Counted from the first letter of the stretch, positions 43,548 through 54,100 are shown. The stretch: DNA of 64,000 bases from Salinispora oceanensis (GCF_000383575.1 NZ_KB911579.1:189707-253706); one strand, 5' to 3'. Notes: generated by a model not told the origin, from the sequence alone. Translations and numbers: made by a program.

Positions 43548-44616
43548 GCTTCGGCTGCGCGCCTCCGGGCTACTCGCCCCCACCTCCGCCGGCCCCCGAC
43601 TGACCGTGTCGCTGGACCTCGTGCGGCTACGCCGGGACGCCTCCGGCCGGGTGCTCGGCTCGGAGCGGGTGAGCGGATCCGCGGCCGACGCGGCAGCGAA
43701 GAACGTGGCGCTGCTGCTCACCGAGGCCACCGCCCGGATCGGTGGCGCCCTCGACGGGCTACAGAGCGCGGTCGCCACGATCCACGAGTGGCGAGCCGGT
43801 GCCGACCTGCCGGTGTCGGGCCGCAGTGACCTGCTGGTTCGGGTCGAGACCGCGGGTGGGCCCGTCGTACTCGGCACCGCCGGTCACGGCACACCGCTCG
43901 ATTTGGTGTCGGCCGTCGCGAGGCAGGACCTGGCGGTGCTGGCGCACCCGCCCGCCGCCGAACCGCCGGCGGGGTGGCGGGATCGCCCGCTCATCCTGCG
44001 CCCGGCGCCCGCGGCCGTACTCGTCGCCGGCACCGCGTTCTCCCTCTCCTCGCGCAAGGGCCGGCGGAGCGCGGCGCAACTCGCCGGCCGCCGGGTGCTG
44101 CCCGCGCTGACCATCCGGGATCTCCCCGTGGTGCCGTCCGGGTACGACCGGGACGACCTCGGTGAGCCCGCCCAGGCCAGCACGCTGGTGGACGCCGGCC
44201 GCATCTGTCCCCCCGGGCGGTGGCGCGACGGTGTGCCGCTGGGCCGGGCGGTCTGGGATCACGACACCGCCGCCTGTGGTCCGCCCCCGATCGTCCGGCT
44301 CGAGCTCGACGGGCCCGATGCGGCAACACCGCCGAACGCCATCGAGCTGCAGTGGTGTGTCGAAGGGCTCCAGCGCTACCACAGCGACGGCACGATCCGA
44401 GTCCACTGTGTAGCACGCCCGGTCGACCGCCCGGAGGAGAGCTTCGTGGTCGTGCTGCACGGCAAGCCCATCCACCTGCTCCGTCACACCCGCGGTCTGA
44501 CGGGCCCCCGATCGGCTGTCTACGGCGACAGCGACATAACCACCCGCTCGCTGGTACTCGCCAGCGCAGCCGAACTGGAAGGTGCCGGACATGCAGTCGT
44601 TACCGTCAACTCCTGA
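43540..44616 (+). CDS. TldE/PmbA-like partner subunit
   Basis: A 358-residue protein that shares the general TldE layout: an N-terminal domain, a central segment (AFSLSSRKGRRSAAQLAGRR) in the position of the TldD helix but without HExxxH, and a C-terminal strand-rich part. TldE/PmbA proteins lack the metal motif and form a heterodimer with TldD. Eight-base overlap with the TldD-like gene supports the pairing. The identification is weaker than for TldD, since sequence conservation is low. Confidence 0.68.
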   Translation: MPELRLRASGLLAPTSAGPRLTVSLDLVRLRRDASGRVLGSERVSGSAADAAAKNVALLLTEATARIGGALDGLQSAVATIHEWRAGADLPVSGRSDLLVRVETAGGPVVLGTAGHGTPLDLVSAVARQDLAVLAHPPAAEPPAGWRDRPLILRPAPAAVLVAGTAFSLSSRKGRRSAAQLAGRRVLPALTIRDLPVVPSGYDRDDLGEPAQASTLVDAGRICPPGRWRDGVPLGRAVWDHDTAACGPPPIVRLELDGPDAATPPNAIELQWCVEGLQRYHSDGTIRVHCVARPVDRPEESFVVVLHGKPIHLLRHTRGLTGPRSAVYGDSDITTRSLVLASAAELEGAGHAVVTVNS

Positions 44617-45691
44617 CGTCGCCATCGTCGGCGGCGGAATAGTCGGTGCGTGCCTGGCGGAGGAGTTGAGCAGCCAGGGTGCCTCGGTCCTGGTGCTGGA
44701 CGCCGGCGCCGAGCCCGGACACGCAACCCATCGCGCCGCCGGGGTGGCGGTGCCCTCCCTTCGCTACCTGGACGACCACGAGTTCTACTCCTGGTTACGG
44801 AGCGCGAAGCGGGATCTGGACGCCGACGTGGCCCGCCTGGAGCCGGAGTTCGGCGCCTTCAGCGTGGTACGGCCGATTCTGCGCGCCCTGCGCGAGCAGG
44901 ACATCGAAGCCTACGGCCACCTGTTGACGGCAGCGGGGGCCGGGACTCAGGTCAGCGGGGACGACCTCGCCGCTGTCGCGACCGGCCTGAAGCTCCCTAC
45001 CAGCCGACACTACCTGCACACCGAGGGCGGGCTCATGATCGACGGACGGCGGTATCTGGCCGCGGTCCGCGGCCGTTGCCGAGAGCAGGGGGTCAACTGG
45101 CGGCAGGACTGCCGGGTACGCGAGGTACGCGAGGACGGGCACCGGGTGGTGCTGCGTACGGACCAGGAGACACTGCACGCCGACCGGGTGGTGATCGCCG
45201 CTGGCGCGTGGAGCTCCGGCACCGGGCTGGCCGAGTCCACCGGGATTCGGCCGCAACGCGGTCAGATGGTGGTGCTGCGCACCGACGAGAAGCTGACCAG
45301 CATCCTCTCCTCCGCCTACTACCTGGCCCCGGGGGTCAACGGCGACATCCTCGTTGGCGCCACCGAGGAGGATGCCGGTTTCGCCGACCACGTCACCGCC
45401 CAGGGCGTCGGCGCACTGCTGCGGTTCGCCACCGCGGCGATGCCCGGCCTCGCCGCCTCCGTCCCGCTGGAGCTGCGGGCGGGGCTACGGCCGGTCTCCG
45501 ACACGGGTCGGCCGTTGGCCGGGGCGCTGCCGGGTCAGGACCGGATCTTCATCTCGGCCGGACACGCCGGCCACGGGCTGCTCTCGGCCCGTACCACCGC
45601 GAAGGGGATGGCGGCCGGGCTGCTCGGCGACGACTGGGACGCCCTGCCGTACCGCATGTGCCCGACGCACGCACAGGGAGGCACCGCGTGA
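44591..45691 (+). CDS. FAD-dependent amine/amino acid oxidase-like enzyme
   Basis: A 366-residue DAO-family flavoprotein. The Rossmann motif VAIVGGGIVGACLAEEL with the terminal acidic residue (LVLDAG) is at the start, and the late FAD-contacting strand FISAGHAGHGLLSA is visible. The family includes glycine oxidase and sarcosine oxidase, which oxidise C-N bonds of small amines. In this pathway a role in oxidising the Gly-indole adduct or in ring dehydrogenation is plausible but inferred. ATG 44591 follows GGAAGGTG; GTG 44582 is an alternative. It overlaps the TldE-like gene by 26 bases. Confidence 0.85.
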   Translation: MQSLPSTPDVAIVGGGIVGACLAEELSSQGASVLVLDAGAEPGHATHRAAGVAVPSLRYLDDHEFYSWLRSAKRDLDADVARLEPEFGAFSVVRPILRALREQDIEAYGHLLTAAGAGTQVSGDDLAAVATGLKLPTSRHYLHTEGGLMIDGRRYLAAVRGRCREQGVNWRQDCRVREVREDGHRVVLRTDQETLHADRVVIAAGAWSSGTGLAESTGIRPQRGQMVVLRTDEKLTSILSSAYYLAPGVNGDILVGATEEDAGFADHVTAQGVGALLRFATAAMPGLAASVPLELRAGLRPVSDTGRPLAGALPGQDRIFISAGHAGHGLLSARTTAKGMAAGLLGDDWDALPYRMCPTHAQGGTA

Positions 45692-46362
45692 TGCGCATCG
45701 ACCACGTGATTCTCGGCGCCCGCACGATCGCCCCGCTCCGGGAGTTGCTGTGGGAGCGGCACGGCTTCGGGATCACCGACGGCAGCCCCAACCCGGACGG
45801 CACCGCGAGCTGGATCGTGCCGTTCGACACCCCCGATGTCCAGTATCTGGAGCTTCTCGTCACCGACAACGAGCGGGAACTGGGCAGCACTGACTTCGGC
45901 CGGGCCTTCCTGGAGCGGACCGCGGACGGGCCGGCCTTCCTCAACTGGGCGGTCCTCACCGACGACATCGCCGCCACCGCGCAGCGGGTGGAACAGGTCA
46001 CCGGCACCGACCCCGGCCTGCTGCGGGGGGAGTCGGTACGCGCCGACGGCCAGCGGGTGCCGTGGGCGGAGGCCGCGTTCGACCTGTCCTGGCGCAGCCG
46101 GGTGCTGCCGTTCTTCCTGAGCTACGGCAATCCCGCGGACCGGGCGGACCGGGTGGCGGGTGACCTGCGGGCAGCCGGACACCGGGTACGGCCGACCGCC
46201 CTCGCGGGTCTGGCGACCGGCCCGGCGCGGGAACGAGACTGGGCGCCACAATGGCCCGGCCTGGCGGGGCTCGCGGTAACGGTCCACGACGACGCGGGCG
46301 CCGAGATCACCGCGGTCCGGGTCGAGACCGGCGCGGGCGAGACCGTGGTGCGACTGCCATGA
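45691..46362 (+). CDS. VOC/glyoxalase-like domain protein
   Basis: A 223-residue protein starting MRIDHVILGARTIAPLRELL, a glyoxalase-like VOC start (His4-type potential metal ligand), with YLELLV as the first-module Glu strand. The second half (SWRSRVLPFFLSYG, then TVHDDAGAEITAVRV) is consistent with a second module. It is the last gene of the operon; ATG 45691 overlaps the FAD gene stop and has GGGAGG upstream. Substrate and reaction are unknown; lyase, isomerase, dioxygenase or binding protein are all possible. It converges on the M20 gene. Confidence 0.72.
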   Translation: MRIDHVILGARTIAPLRELLWERHGFGITDGSPNPDGTASWIVPFDTPDVQYLELLVTDNERELGSTDFGRAFLERTADGPAFLNWAVLTDDIAATAQRVEQVTGTDPGLLRGESVRADGQRVPWAEAAFDLSWRSRVLPFFLSYGNPADRADRVAGDLRAAGHRVRPTALAGLATGPARERDWAPQWPGLAGLAVTVHDDAGAEITAVRVETGAGETVVRLP

Positions 46363-46394
46363 GTCGAAGCCGATCCGCTCGCGGGTGCCCGCCG

Positions 46395-47603
46395 CTACTG
46401 TGGGCTCGCCGTCAACGTGCCCCGCGCCCGGTGCAGGTCCAGCAGCCGCTGCCGGGCCGAGGGGTCCTGGGCGGCCTGGGCGGCGGTCCAGGCCAGCGCG
46501 ACGGCGCCCTGCAGCAACGCCCGATCAGCACCGGGGGCCACACAGGCGGCCGCGAACTCGGGCTGATGGTTGACGGCGTCGCCGCTGTCGATCCCGATGC
46601 TCGGGTGCAGGCTGGGCAGGGCGCGACTCACGTTGCCCATGTCGGTACTGCCGGTGGGCAGTTCCCGCTCCTGCTCGCGGGAGACCAGCGGGCGGCCCAG
46701 CTCGATCGCCGCCGAGCGGTAGGCCTCGGACAGGAAAGGGTCGTGCACCAGTTCCGCGTAGGCGGGGGTGGCGCTCACCTCGTGGGTGCAGCCGCTACCG
46801 ACGGCACCCGCGGCGAAGCAGGCCCGGATCCGCGACTCGAGCCGGCTCAGGGACTCCATGTCAGCAGCCCGCAGGTTGTAGCGGGCACGGGTGTGCGCCG
46901 GGACCACGTTCGGCACGTCACCGCCGCGGGTAACGATGCCGTGCACCTGTTGGCGCGGCTCAAAGTGCTGGCGCCCGACCCCCACGGCAACCTCGGCGAT
47001 GGTCAGGGCGTCCGCGGCGTTGACGCCCAGCTGCGGCGCGAGCGCGGAGTGGGACTCCCGTCCGGTGTAGGTGACCTCCAACTCGACCAGTGCCAGCGGG
47101 CGCGGGGTGCAGTTGTCCTCCGGCGCGGGGTGGACCAGCATGGCCATCGAGACCTCGTCGAAGACCCCGGCCTCCAGCAGAGTGATCTTGCCGCCTCCGT
47201 CCTCCTCGGCGGGCGTGCCGATGACCACAATCGTGAGGTCAAGCTCCGCCGCCACCTCCCGCAACGCCAGGGCCGCGCCGACCGAGGAAGCGGCGATGAT
47301 GTTGTGTCCGCAGGCGTGACCGAGCCCCGGCAGCGCGTCGTACTCGGCGCACAGGCCGACCACCAGCGGACCGTCGCCGAAGCGGGCGGTGAAGGCGGTG
47401 TCGAGGCCACCAACGCCGACGTCCACCGCGAAGCCCTCGTCGCGCAGCAGATCACTCACCTTGGCCACGCTGCGATGCTCCCGGAACGCCGTCTCCGGCT
47501 CCGCGTGCAAGCTGCGCGACAGGGCGAGCAGTCGCTCCTCGGCTTGGTCAACAGCGTCCGCACACCGACGCCGGACCTCGGGGCTGAGCCTCATCTGCGG
47601 CAT
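46395..47603 (-). CDS. M20-family amidohydrolase/peptidase
   Basis: A 402-residue zinc amidohydrolase with AEYDALPGLGHACGHN (metal ligands), PAEEDGGGK (catalytic Glu) and SHSALAP in the dimerisation domain. It belongs to the AbgB/ACY1L2-like branch acting on N-acyl amino acids and peptides. Minus-strand and convergent to the VOC gene, and divergent from the fourth LanB-like gene with a 100-base promoter region. It could deacylate or cleave amide bonds during release of the product (inference) and would be under separate control. Confidence 0.85.
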   Translation of the reverse strand: MPQMRLSPEVRRRCADAVDQAEERLLALSRSLHAEPETAFREHRSVAKVSDLLRDEGFAVDVGVGGLDTAFTARFGDGPLVVGLCAEYDALPGLGHACGHNIIAASSVGAALALREVAAELDLTIVVIGTPAEEDGGGKITLLEAGVFDEVSMAMLVHPAPEDNCTPRPLALVELEVTYTGRESHSALAPQLGVNAADALTIAEVAVGVGRQHFEPRQQVHGIVTRGGDVPNVVPAHTRARYNLRAADMESLSRLESRIRACFAAGAVGSGCTHEVSATPAYAELVHDPFLSEAYRSAAIELGRPLVSREQERELPTGSTDMGNVSRALPSLHPSIGIDSGDAVNHQPEFAAACVAPGADRALLQGAVALAWTAAQAAQDPSARQRLLDLHRARGTLTASPQ

Positions 47604-47704
47604 GTTCCCTCCCGTCGCACCGGCCGGGCCGCGGTGACGTACCCGGCTCCTTCCGTTCCTACCCGAGCCGGCAACCGAAAGCGAGACCAGTCAGGAGGCT
47701 CGAG

Positions 47705-50227
47705 ATGGCAGCACTGACCTGGACGGTGCCAGCCGGGCGAGGAGAGTTGACCGTCGAGACCGTACCGTCGGCGCTGCTCCGCAGCACCGGCTTTCCGGTC
47801 CAGCTGGTGGCGGGGCTCGCCACCGCGAACCTCATCGCCGCGGCCGACCGGGTGTTCGCCGCGGAGCAGGAACTCGAGGCCGCTCGCGTCCACTTTCTGC
47901 ACGAGTGCTGGCCCGTCGCCCGCGAGGCCGTCCGGGAACTCGAGCCCCGCCAACGATCCCTGCGCGCGTTGCAGAGCTGTCGCCGACGGATAGCGGCCGG
48001 GGCGCGGTTGGACGAGCGGGGTGTCGAAATCCTGGCAGCCACCGGAGTGCCGGGTTGGGCCTCGCGGTGGAACGCCCTGGTCGACACGCACGCCGAACAC
48101 CTGGCGACCGTCCGGGCGGAATTCGACGGGGCACTGCGCCAGGCCCGGCTGCGCACCGCGCAGGCCGCCAGCTCCGACGCCTTCCGGCACGCCGTGTTCG
48201 TATCCAACCCGGGCTTCTTTCACTCCGCGCTGCGGACGCCGCCGCTGGAGCACCCCGGCTGGGACGGTTCCGCGGCGGGTACCGACCTACCGCGGGCGCT
48301 GCGCCGCCGGCTCGACACCCTGCACCGCTACCTTCGCCGCTTCGCCACCAAATGCGAGACGGTCTCGTTCTTCGGCCCGGTGCTGTTCAGCAAGCTTCGC
48401 CCGGAACAGGACCAGCCGGTCCGGGTCGGGACACCCGCGCCCGAGCGCGTCGTGGTGGAGGCCAGTGCCTGGCTGGTCGAACAGCTCCGCGAGCAGGCTG
48501 CCGACAGCACTCCACTGCGGACCCAACGGGCCTGGCCCAGTCCCTTGTTCCGCCAGCCGGGCCCGGAGCACGTGCTGGAACGGGTCGTGGACGGCCGCCG
48601 CTTCACCGTCGCCGCCGCCGCGCTGGCACTGTGGCAGGCGGCGACGGCCAGCCCCGGATCCCACCTGGCCGACCTGCTGGCCGCCACCGGGGCGACGGAC
48701 CAGTCCGACGAACGCCTGGCGCGACTGGTCCGGGCACTGGGGCCGGCGCTGACCGTCTCGCCCTGGCGCCTCCCGGCCACCGAGCTCCACGCGTTGACCC
48801 GGCTCGCCGCCGAACACCCCACACCCACGGTTGTCGAACTCGCCGACTGTCGGGACAGGTACGCCCAGGCCGGGTGGCCGGACCGCGTTGCGCAGCTCAC
48901 CGCGGCGCAGCAGGCCAGTGCCCGGGCCGGCGGGGACGCCTCCCGCAACAGTGGACAGCACTACGCCGATCGAGAACTGTTTCACGAGGACAGATCCAGT
49001 CCGTTGAGCGAGCAGGTCAGCCTCGGCGCCCCCATCGTTGACCGGATCCGTCAGGTCACCGAGGCCGTCTTCCCGCTGACCTTCCTGGCCGCCCTGCTCG
49101 CCCGTGAGGACGCCCGGGACGCGCTGTGTACCGCGCTGCGGGGTACGGCGGCCCCGCTCGCGGCCCTCGCCGCCCGGGAAATCCCGGCCCGTACGGATCG
49201 GCGGGACCAGCTGGATGCCATCCTGCACGAGCTGACCACGAAGGCCGTCGGCGACCTGACGGTGGTCGCCGACCGTCCACCGGTCGTCGAACTCGACCCA
49301 CAGGTACTCGCCGACGCCCTCGCCCCGTTGTGGGAGCTGGTCTCCCTCGACCCGGACGACACCTGCCTGCCCAGCCCCGACCTGATGGTCGCCGGTCCGG
49401 ACCCCGCCACCGCCCCCTGGGTGCTCTCGGAGCTGCACGACGACTGCAGCTCCATCTTCGGCGGGCTGGAGCGCCCCCTGCACAGCGATCCGGACGGGCT
49501 CTGGGCGGACTTCGTGGCCCGGGTCGAACAGGCGGTGTCGCCGCGGACGGCCGCGACAATCGTCTCCCGCCGCCGTAGCGCCCACGTCACCCCGGAGCTA
49601 CCGGGGGTGGCGATCGAACTCAGCGGACTGTCGAGCAAGGACCGCGCCGAGGTGGTGCCGATCGCTGCGGCTCAGGTCCCCGCCACGGCAGATGCCGTCC
49701 TGATCGACGGCGAACGTCGCCTGCTGTGGCCGGGAGATCTCTCCTCCACCCTGCACCGGGCACTCTCCCGCCCGGCGCTCGGCCCGGTCTCGATCGACCT
49801 CGGCGCCTACACGCCGCGCGTCGTCGTCGCCGGCGTCGTGCTGCAACGCGCCCGGTGGCGGGTACGGCTCCCGGAACGCACCGACGACGCGTACGGGCAG
49901 TGGCTGGCGCTCCACCGCATCCGGGCGCAGCACCGGCTACCGCGCCACGTCTATGTCCGGCATCCCGCCGAACCGAAGCCGCTGTACGTCGACTTCGCCG
50001 ACCCGATGGCGGTGCTCGACCTCGCCCGTCTCACCTCGGCCGACGTCGTGGTCTCCGAGATGCTGCCCACGCCGGAGCAGCTCTGGTGGCGCCCCGACGA
50101 CCAGCCGCACTGCGCGGAGCTCCGCCTCGGCGCGGTGGTACGACCGACGGCCTCCGCCCGCACCGACAACGACGTCATCCCCACCACCCGTAGCCACCAC
50201 CCGCGACAAGGAGAAGACCATGTCTGA
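47705..50227 (+). CDS. LanB-like protein 4, putative PEARL
   Basis: An 840-residue paralog, separated from the other three. It carries RRFATKCETVSFFGP near residue 210, VVLQRARWRVRLP and AEPKPLYVDFADP. The K-x-E-T motif has Cys instead of Asn. There is no elimination domain. It starts the second plus-strand unit and its end overlaps the methyltransferase gene by eight bases, tying it to the late steps; it may therefore add a different amino acid or act on a different stage than the first three. The count of four equals the four PEARLs described for ammosamide. Confidence 0.82.
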   Translation: MAALTWTVPAGRGELTVETVPSALLRSTGFPVQLVAGLATANLIAAADRVFAAEQELEAARVHFLHECWPVAREAVRELEPRQRSLRALQSCRRRIAAGARLDERGVEILAATGVPGWASRWNALVDTHAEHLATVRAEFDGALRQARLRTAQAASSDAFRHAVFVSNPGFFHSALRTPPLEHPGWDGSAAGTDLPRALRRRLDTLHRYLRRFATKCETVSFFGPVLFSKLRPEQDQPVRVGTPAPERVVVEASAWLVEQLREQAADSTPLRTQRAWPSPLFRQPGPEHVLERVVDGRRFTVAAAALALWQAATASPGSHLADLLAATGATDQSDERLARLVRALGPALTVSPWRLPATELHALTRLAAEHPTPTVVELADCRDRYAQAGWPDRVAQLTAAQQASARAGGDASRNSGQHYADRELFHEDRSSPLSEQVSLGAPIVDRIRQVTEAVFPLTFLAALLAREDARDALCTALRGTAAPLAALAAREIPARTDRRDQLDAILHELTTKAVGDLTVVADRPPVVELDPQVLADALAPLWELVSLDPDDTCLPSPDLMVAGPDPATAPWVLSELHDDCSSIFGGLERPLHSDPDGLWADFVARVEQAVSPRTAATIVSRRRSAHVTPELPGVAIELSGLSSKDRAEVVPIAAAQVPATADAVLIDGERRLLWPGDLSSTLHRALSRPALGPVSIDLGAYTPRVVVAGVVLQRARWRVRLPERTDDAYGQWLALHRIRAQHRLPRHVYVRHPAEPKPLYVDFADPMAVLDLARLTSADVVVSEMLPTPEQLWWRPDDQPHCAELRLGAVVRPTASARTDNDVIPTTRSHHPRQGEDHV

Positions 50228-51077
50228 ACAGAGCGACCTCACCGCCCGCGTCCGGGACGCCTACGACAAGTCCGCCGACCAGTACGATTCGGCCGGCCAA
50301 CTCGTCTTCCACCCACTGGGCAAGATGGTCGCCGACCAACTGGAACTCAAACCGGGTGAGCGGGTACTCGACCTCGGCTGCGGCCGGGGCGCCTGCCTGT
50401 TTCCCATCGCCGCCCAGGTCGGTGCCGAGGGCTTCGTGCTCGGCATCGACCAGGCGCCGGGCATGGTGGAGGCGTGTGGGGCCGACCTCGCGGCCCGCGG
50501 AATGGCCGACCGGGCACAGGTGCGGCTCGGTGACATTCAGAGCTTCACCGTGGACCAGCCCTTCGACGCGATCAGCGCTGGCATGGTCCTGTTCCTGCTA
50601 CCGGCGCCGCAGCAGGCGTTGACCGCTGCCGCGGCGGCGCTGCGCGGCGGTGGACGGTTCGTCGCGACGACCTTCCCCACGGAGAACGGCCGACTCGCCG
50701 CCGGCTGGGAATCGGCGGAGATTCTGGCCGAGGTGTTGGCCACCTATCTCCCGGAGGGCGTGGACGACCCGTGGCGGCTTGTTCTCGGTCTCAACGGACC
50801 GTTGGTCTCCGAGGAGTCGACCGCCGCGGCGGTTCTGGCGGCGGGCTTCACCGAGGTCGAGATTCGGCACGTACCAGCGGAGTCCCGATTCGAGTCGGTC
50901 GACGACTACCTCGCCTGGACCTGGACGGTCACCCCGCGAATGTTGTGGGAGCTGGTACCGCAGGAGCGGCGGGCCGAGGCGACCGATGCGGCCCGGAGCG
51001 CGTTGCAGAGCCTGGCGAGCACCGACGGTTCGCTGGAGTTCTCCTGCCCAACCCGGACCATCCGCGCCCTCCGTTGA
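50220..51077 (+). CDS. lymB: SAM-dependent methyltransferase (LymB-like)
   Basis: A 285-residue class I methyltransferase: motif I VLDLGCGRGACLF, then GIDQAPGMV and a C-terminal substrate-binding part. It starts MSEQSDLTARVRDAYD with AAGGAG upstream and overlaps the preceding LanB-like gene. Lymphostin carries a methoxy-vinyl ketone side chain; O-methylation of the enol formed by the adjacent megasynthase is the expected role. The name rests on its place next to the lymA-like gene in a lymphostin-type locus. Confidence 0.82.
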   Translation: MSEQSDLTARVRDAYDKSADQYDSAGQLVFHPLGKMVADQLELKPGERVLDLGCGRGACLFPIAAQVGAEGFVLGIDQAPGMVEACGADLAARGMADRAQVRLGDIQSFTVDQPFDAISAGMVLFLLPAPQQALTAAAAALRGGGRFVATTFPTENGRLAAGWESAEILAEVLATYLPEGVDDPWRLVLGLNGPLVSEESTAAAVLAAGFTEVEIRHVPAESRFESVDDYLAWTWTVTPRMLWELVPQERRAEATDAARSALQSLASTDGSLEFSCPTRTIRALR

Positions 51078-51150
51078 CCGGCGTCGCCCGTTGACCGGCG
51101 TCGTCCGCCCACACCTACCCCCAGCTTAGGAAGCCGAAAGGTACGAAGAC

Positions 51151-54100
51151 ATGCGTAGCGAGTTGATCCGGCCGCTGTCCGAGCTACTCGGCGGACACGC
51201 CGTTCAGCGCGGAGACAAGATCGCATTCGCCGACGGTACGCGTGGCGTCAGCTACGCCGACCTCGATCAGCGGACCGCTCGACTGGCCGGGCACCTGGCC
51301 GCCCTGGGGTTGGAGACCGGTGGGCGAGCCGTGATCCTGATGGGTAACAGCGTCGAGGCGGTCGAGAGCTGCCTCGCGGTTATCCGGGCCGGCGGCATCG
51401 CGGTGCCGCTCAACCCACAGTCCGCCGCGGCGGAGCTCGACCACCTCCTTGACGACGCCGAACCGACGGTCATCGTGTGCGACCCAGCCCGCTTCGGCCA
51501 GGTGGGCCGGCGACACCAGCCGGGCCAACGGATCATTTGCACCGGCGAGGTCGGAGCAGCGGAGCACGCCGGAGCGGAGCCGGTGGGCTATGCCGAACTG
51601 ATGGGCACCGAGCCGAGCGGGCCGGCCCCCGAGGAGGCCCCGCTGGATGCCCCGGCGTGGATGCTCTACACGTCGGGGACCACCGGCCGGCCAAAGGGGG
51701 TGCTGTACTCGCTGCGCAGTTCGTTGTGGCTGGTGGCAGCGGGCCATGCGCCGGTACTGGGGCTGTCGGAGCAGGATCGGCTGTTGTGGCCGATGCCGCT
51801 GTTCCACGGGCTCGGGCAGAACCTGTGCGTGCTGGGGGTGACGGCGGTTGGCGCGAGTGCGCGGCTGATGAGCGGCTTCGCGCCGTCCGAGGTGCGTGAC
51901 CTCCTGCACGAGGAGGCCATCACCTTCCTGGCCGGGGTGCCGACCACCTACCACTACCTGTTGGACCAGGGCACCGAGGCCACCGCCGGCCTTTCCGCGC
52001 TACGACTCGGTTTCGTGGCGGGATCGGCGAGCGGCGCCGCGCTGGGCAGCCGCTTCGAGGAGGCGTTCGGGGTTCCCCTGGTGGACCAGTACGGATCCTC
52101 CGAGACCGGCGCCATCACCTCGAACCGGCCCTTCGGGGAGCGGGTTCCCGGCTCCGTGGGACCGCCGCTGCCCGGCGTGGACCTCCGCCTGGTCAACCCC
52201 GACACCGAGCAGGACGTGCCGAACGGGGAGGAAGGTGAGGTCTGGGTCGCCGGACCGAACCTCATGCTCGGCTACCACCGGCAGCCCGAAGCCACCGCCG
52301 CGGTCCTGCGCGACGGCTGGTACCGCACCGGTGACCTTGGACGGCGGGACGCCCTGGGGCACCTGACCCTGACCGGACGACGCAAGGAACTGATCATCCG
52401 TGGGGGCGAGAACATTCACCCAGTTGAGGTCGAGGAGGTGCTGCGGGCCGCCGCCGGGGTAGCCGACGTAGCGGTGGGCGCCGAGCCACACGACGTGCTC
52501 GGTGAGGTGCCGGTGGCCTATCTGGTACCGGGCCCGGAGGGCGTGGACGCGGCGGCGGTCTTCGCGCACTGCCGGCGGCTGCTCTCCTTCTTCAAGGTTC
52601 CCGAGAAGCTCTACACCATCGAGCGCGTCCCCCGGACCAGCACCGGCAAGATCACCCGACGCCTGCTGGCGGAGGCGAGCCCCCAACTGCTGGGCGTAGC
52701 CACGCCGGACGGCGAGCCCGACGAGGCCGGACCAATCGACGGTACGGAGTGGGCAGCACGGTTGCGGGAGATGCCGGCGAGCGAGCGAACCCGGAACGTC
52801 CTGGAGCTGGTGCGCGCCGAGGTGGCCCGTACCGTGGGGCTGGACACCCCCGAGCAGATCCGACCTGACCAGCCCTTCGTTGACCTCGGGCTCGGCTCCC
52901 TCGCCGTCGTCGGGGTTGGTCAGCGGATCTGTGCGCGAGTCGGGCTGCGGCTGCCAGCGACCATCGTCTTCGACCATCCGACGCCCACCGCCCTTGCGGC
53001 CCGGCTGGTCGCCGAGGTGAGCGGAACGAGCGCGCCGGCCGAAACCGCCACTCCGGAGCGGGCCAGCTGGGCCAACGCCGACGAGCCGATCGCCATCGTC
53101 GCGATGGCCTGCCGTTTCCCGGGCGGAGTCGAGGATCCGGACCAGCTCTGGAGGCTGATCGCCGAAGGACGGGACGCCACCACGGGGCTCCCGGAGGACC
53201 GGAACTGGCCGCTGGACACCCTCATCGACCCGGACCCGGACCACCTCGGCACCAGCTATGTGACCCGGGGCGGGTTTCTCGCCGACCCCGCCGGCTTCGA
53301 CGCCGCCTTCTTCGGGATCAGCCCGCGGGAGGCGACCGCGATGGACCCACAGCAGCGGATCCTCCTGGAGATCGCCTGGGAGGCGTTCGAGCGCGCCGGA
53401 ATCGATCCCACCCGGGTGGCCGGTTCGCCGACCGGTCTCTTCATCGGCACGAAGGGGCAGACGTACAGCTCCCTCGCCGCTCCGGCCTCGGAGTACGAGG
53501 GCTACCTGGGCTTCGCCACCTCCGGCAGTGTGCTGTCCGGACGCGTCGCCTACACCCTCGGGTTGGAGGGTCCGGCCATCACGGTGGACACCGCCTGCTC
53601 GGCCTCGTTGGTCGCGCTCCACCTGGCCTGTCAGTCGCTGCGCTCCGGGGAGTCCCGCCTCGCCCTCGCCGGTGGGGTCACGGTGATGGCCACACCCGAT
53701 GATCTGATCACGTTCAGCCGGCAGCGTGGCCTCGCCGCGGATGGCCGGGTCAAGGCGTTTGCCGCGGGAGCAGACGGCACCGCCTTCGGTGAAGGTGCGG
53801 GGGTCGTGCTGCTGGAGCGCCTCTCGGACGCGCGTCGGGCGGGACGGAGGGTGCTCGCCGTCATCCGGGGCAGCGCGGTCAACCAGGACGGCACGTCGAA
53901 CGGGCTCACCGCCCCCAACGGCCAGGCCCAGCAGCGGTTGATCCGGCAGGCTCTCGCCGCCGCCCGGCTCGGTCCCGCCGACATCGACCTGGTCGAGGCG
54001 CACGGCACCGGAACCGCGCTCGGTGACCCGATCGAAGCCGAGGCGATTCTCGCCACCTACGGGCAGGGGCGTGCACCCGAGCGGCCGGTGTGGCTCGGAT

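Noticed and set aside
44650..45690. In-frame upstream extension of the VOC gene
   Set aside because: It lies out of frame inside the FAD oxidase gene and is Arg/Gly-rich; the VOC protein begins at 45691 behind a good ribosome binding site.
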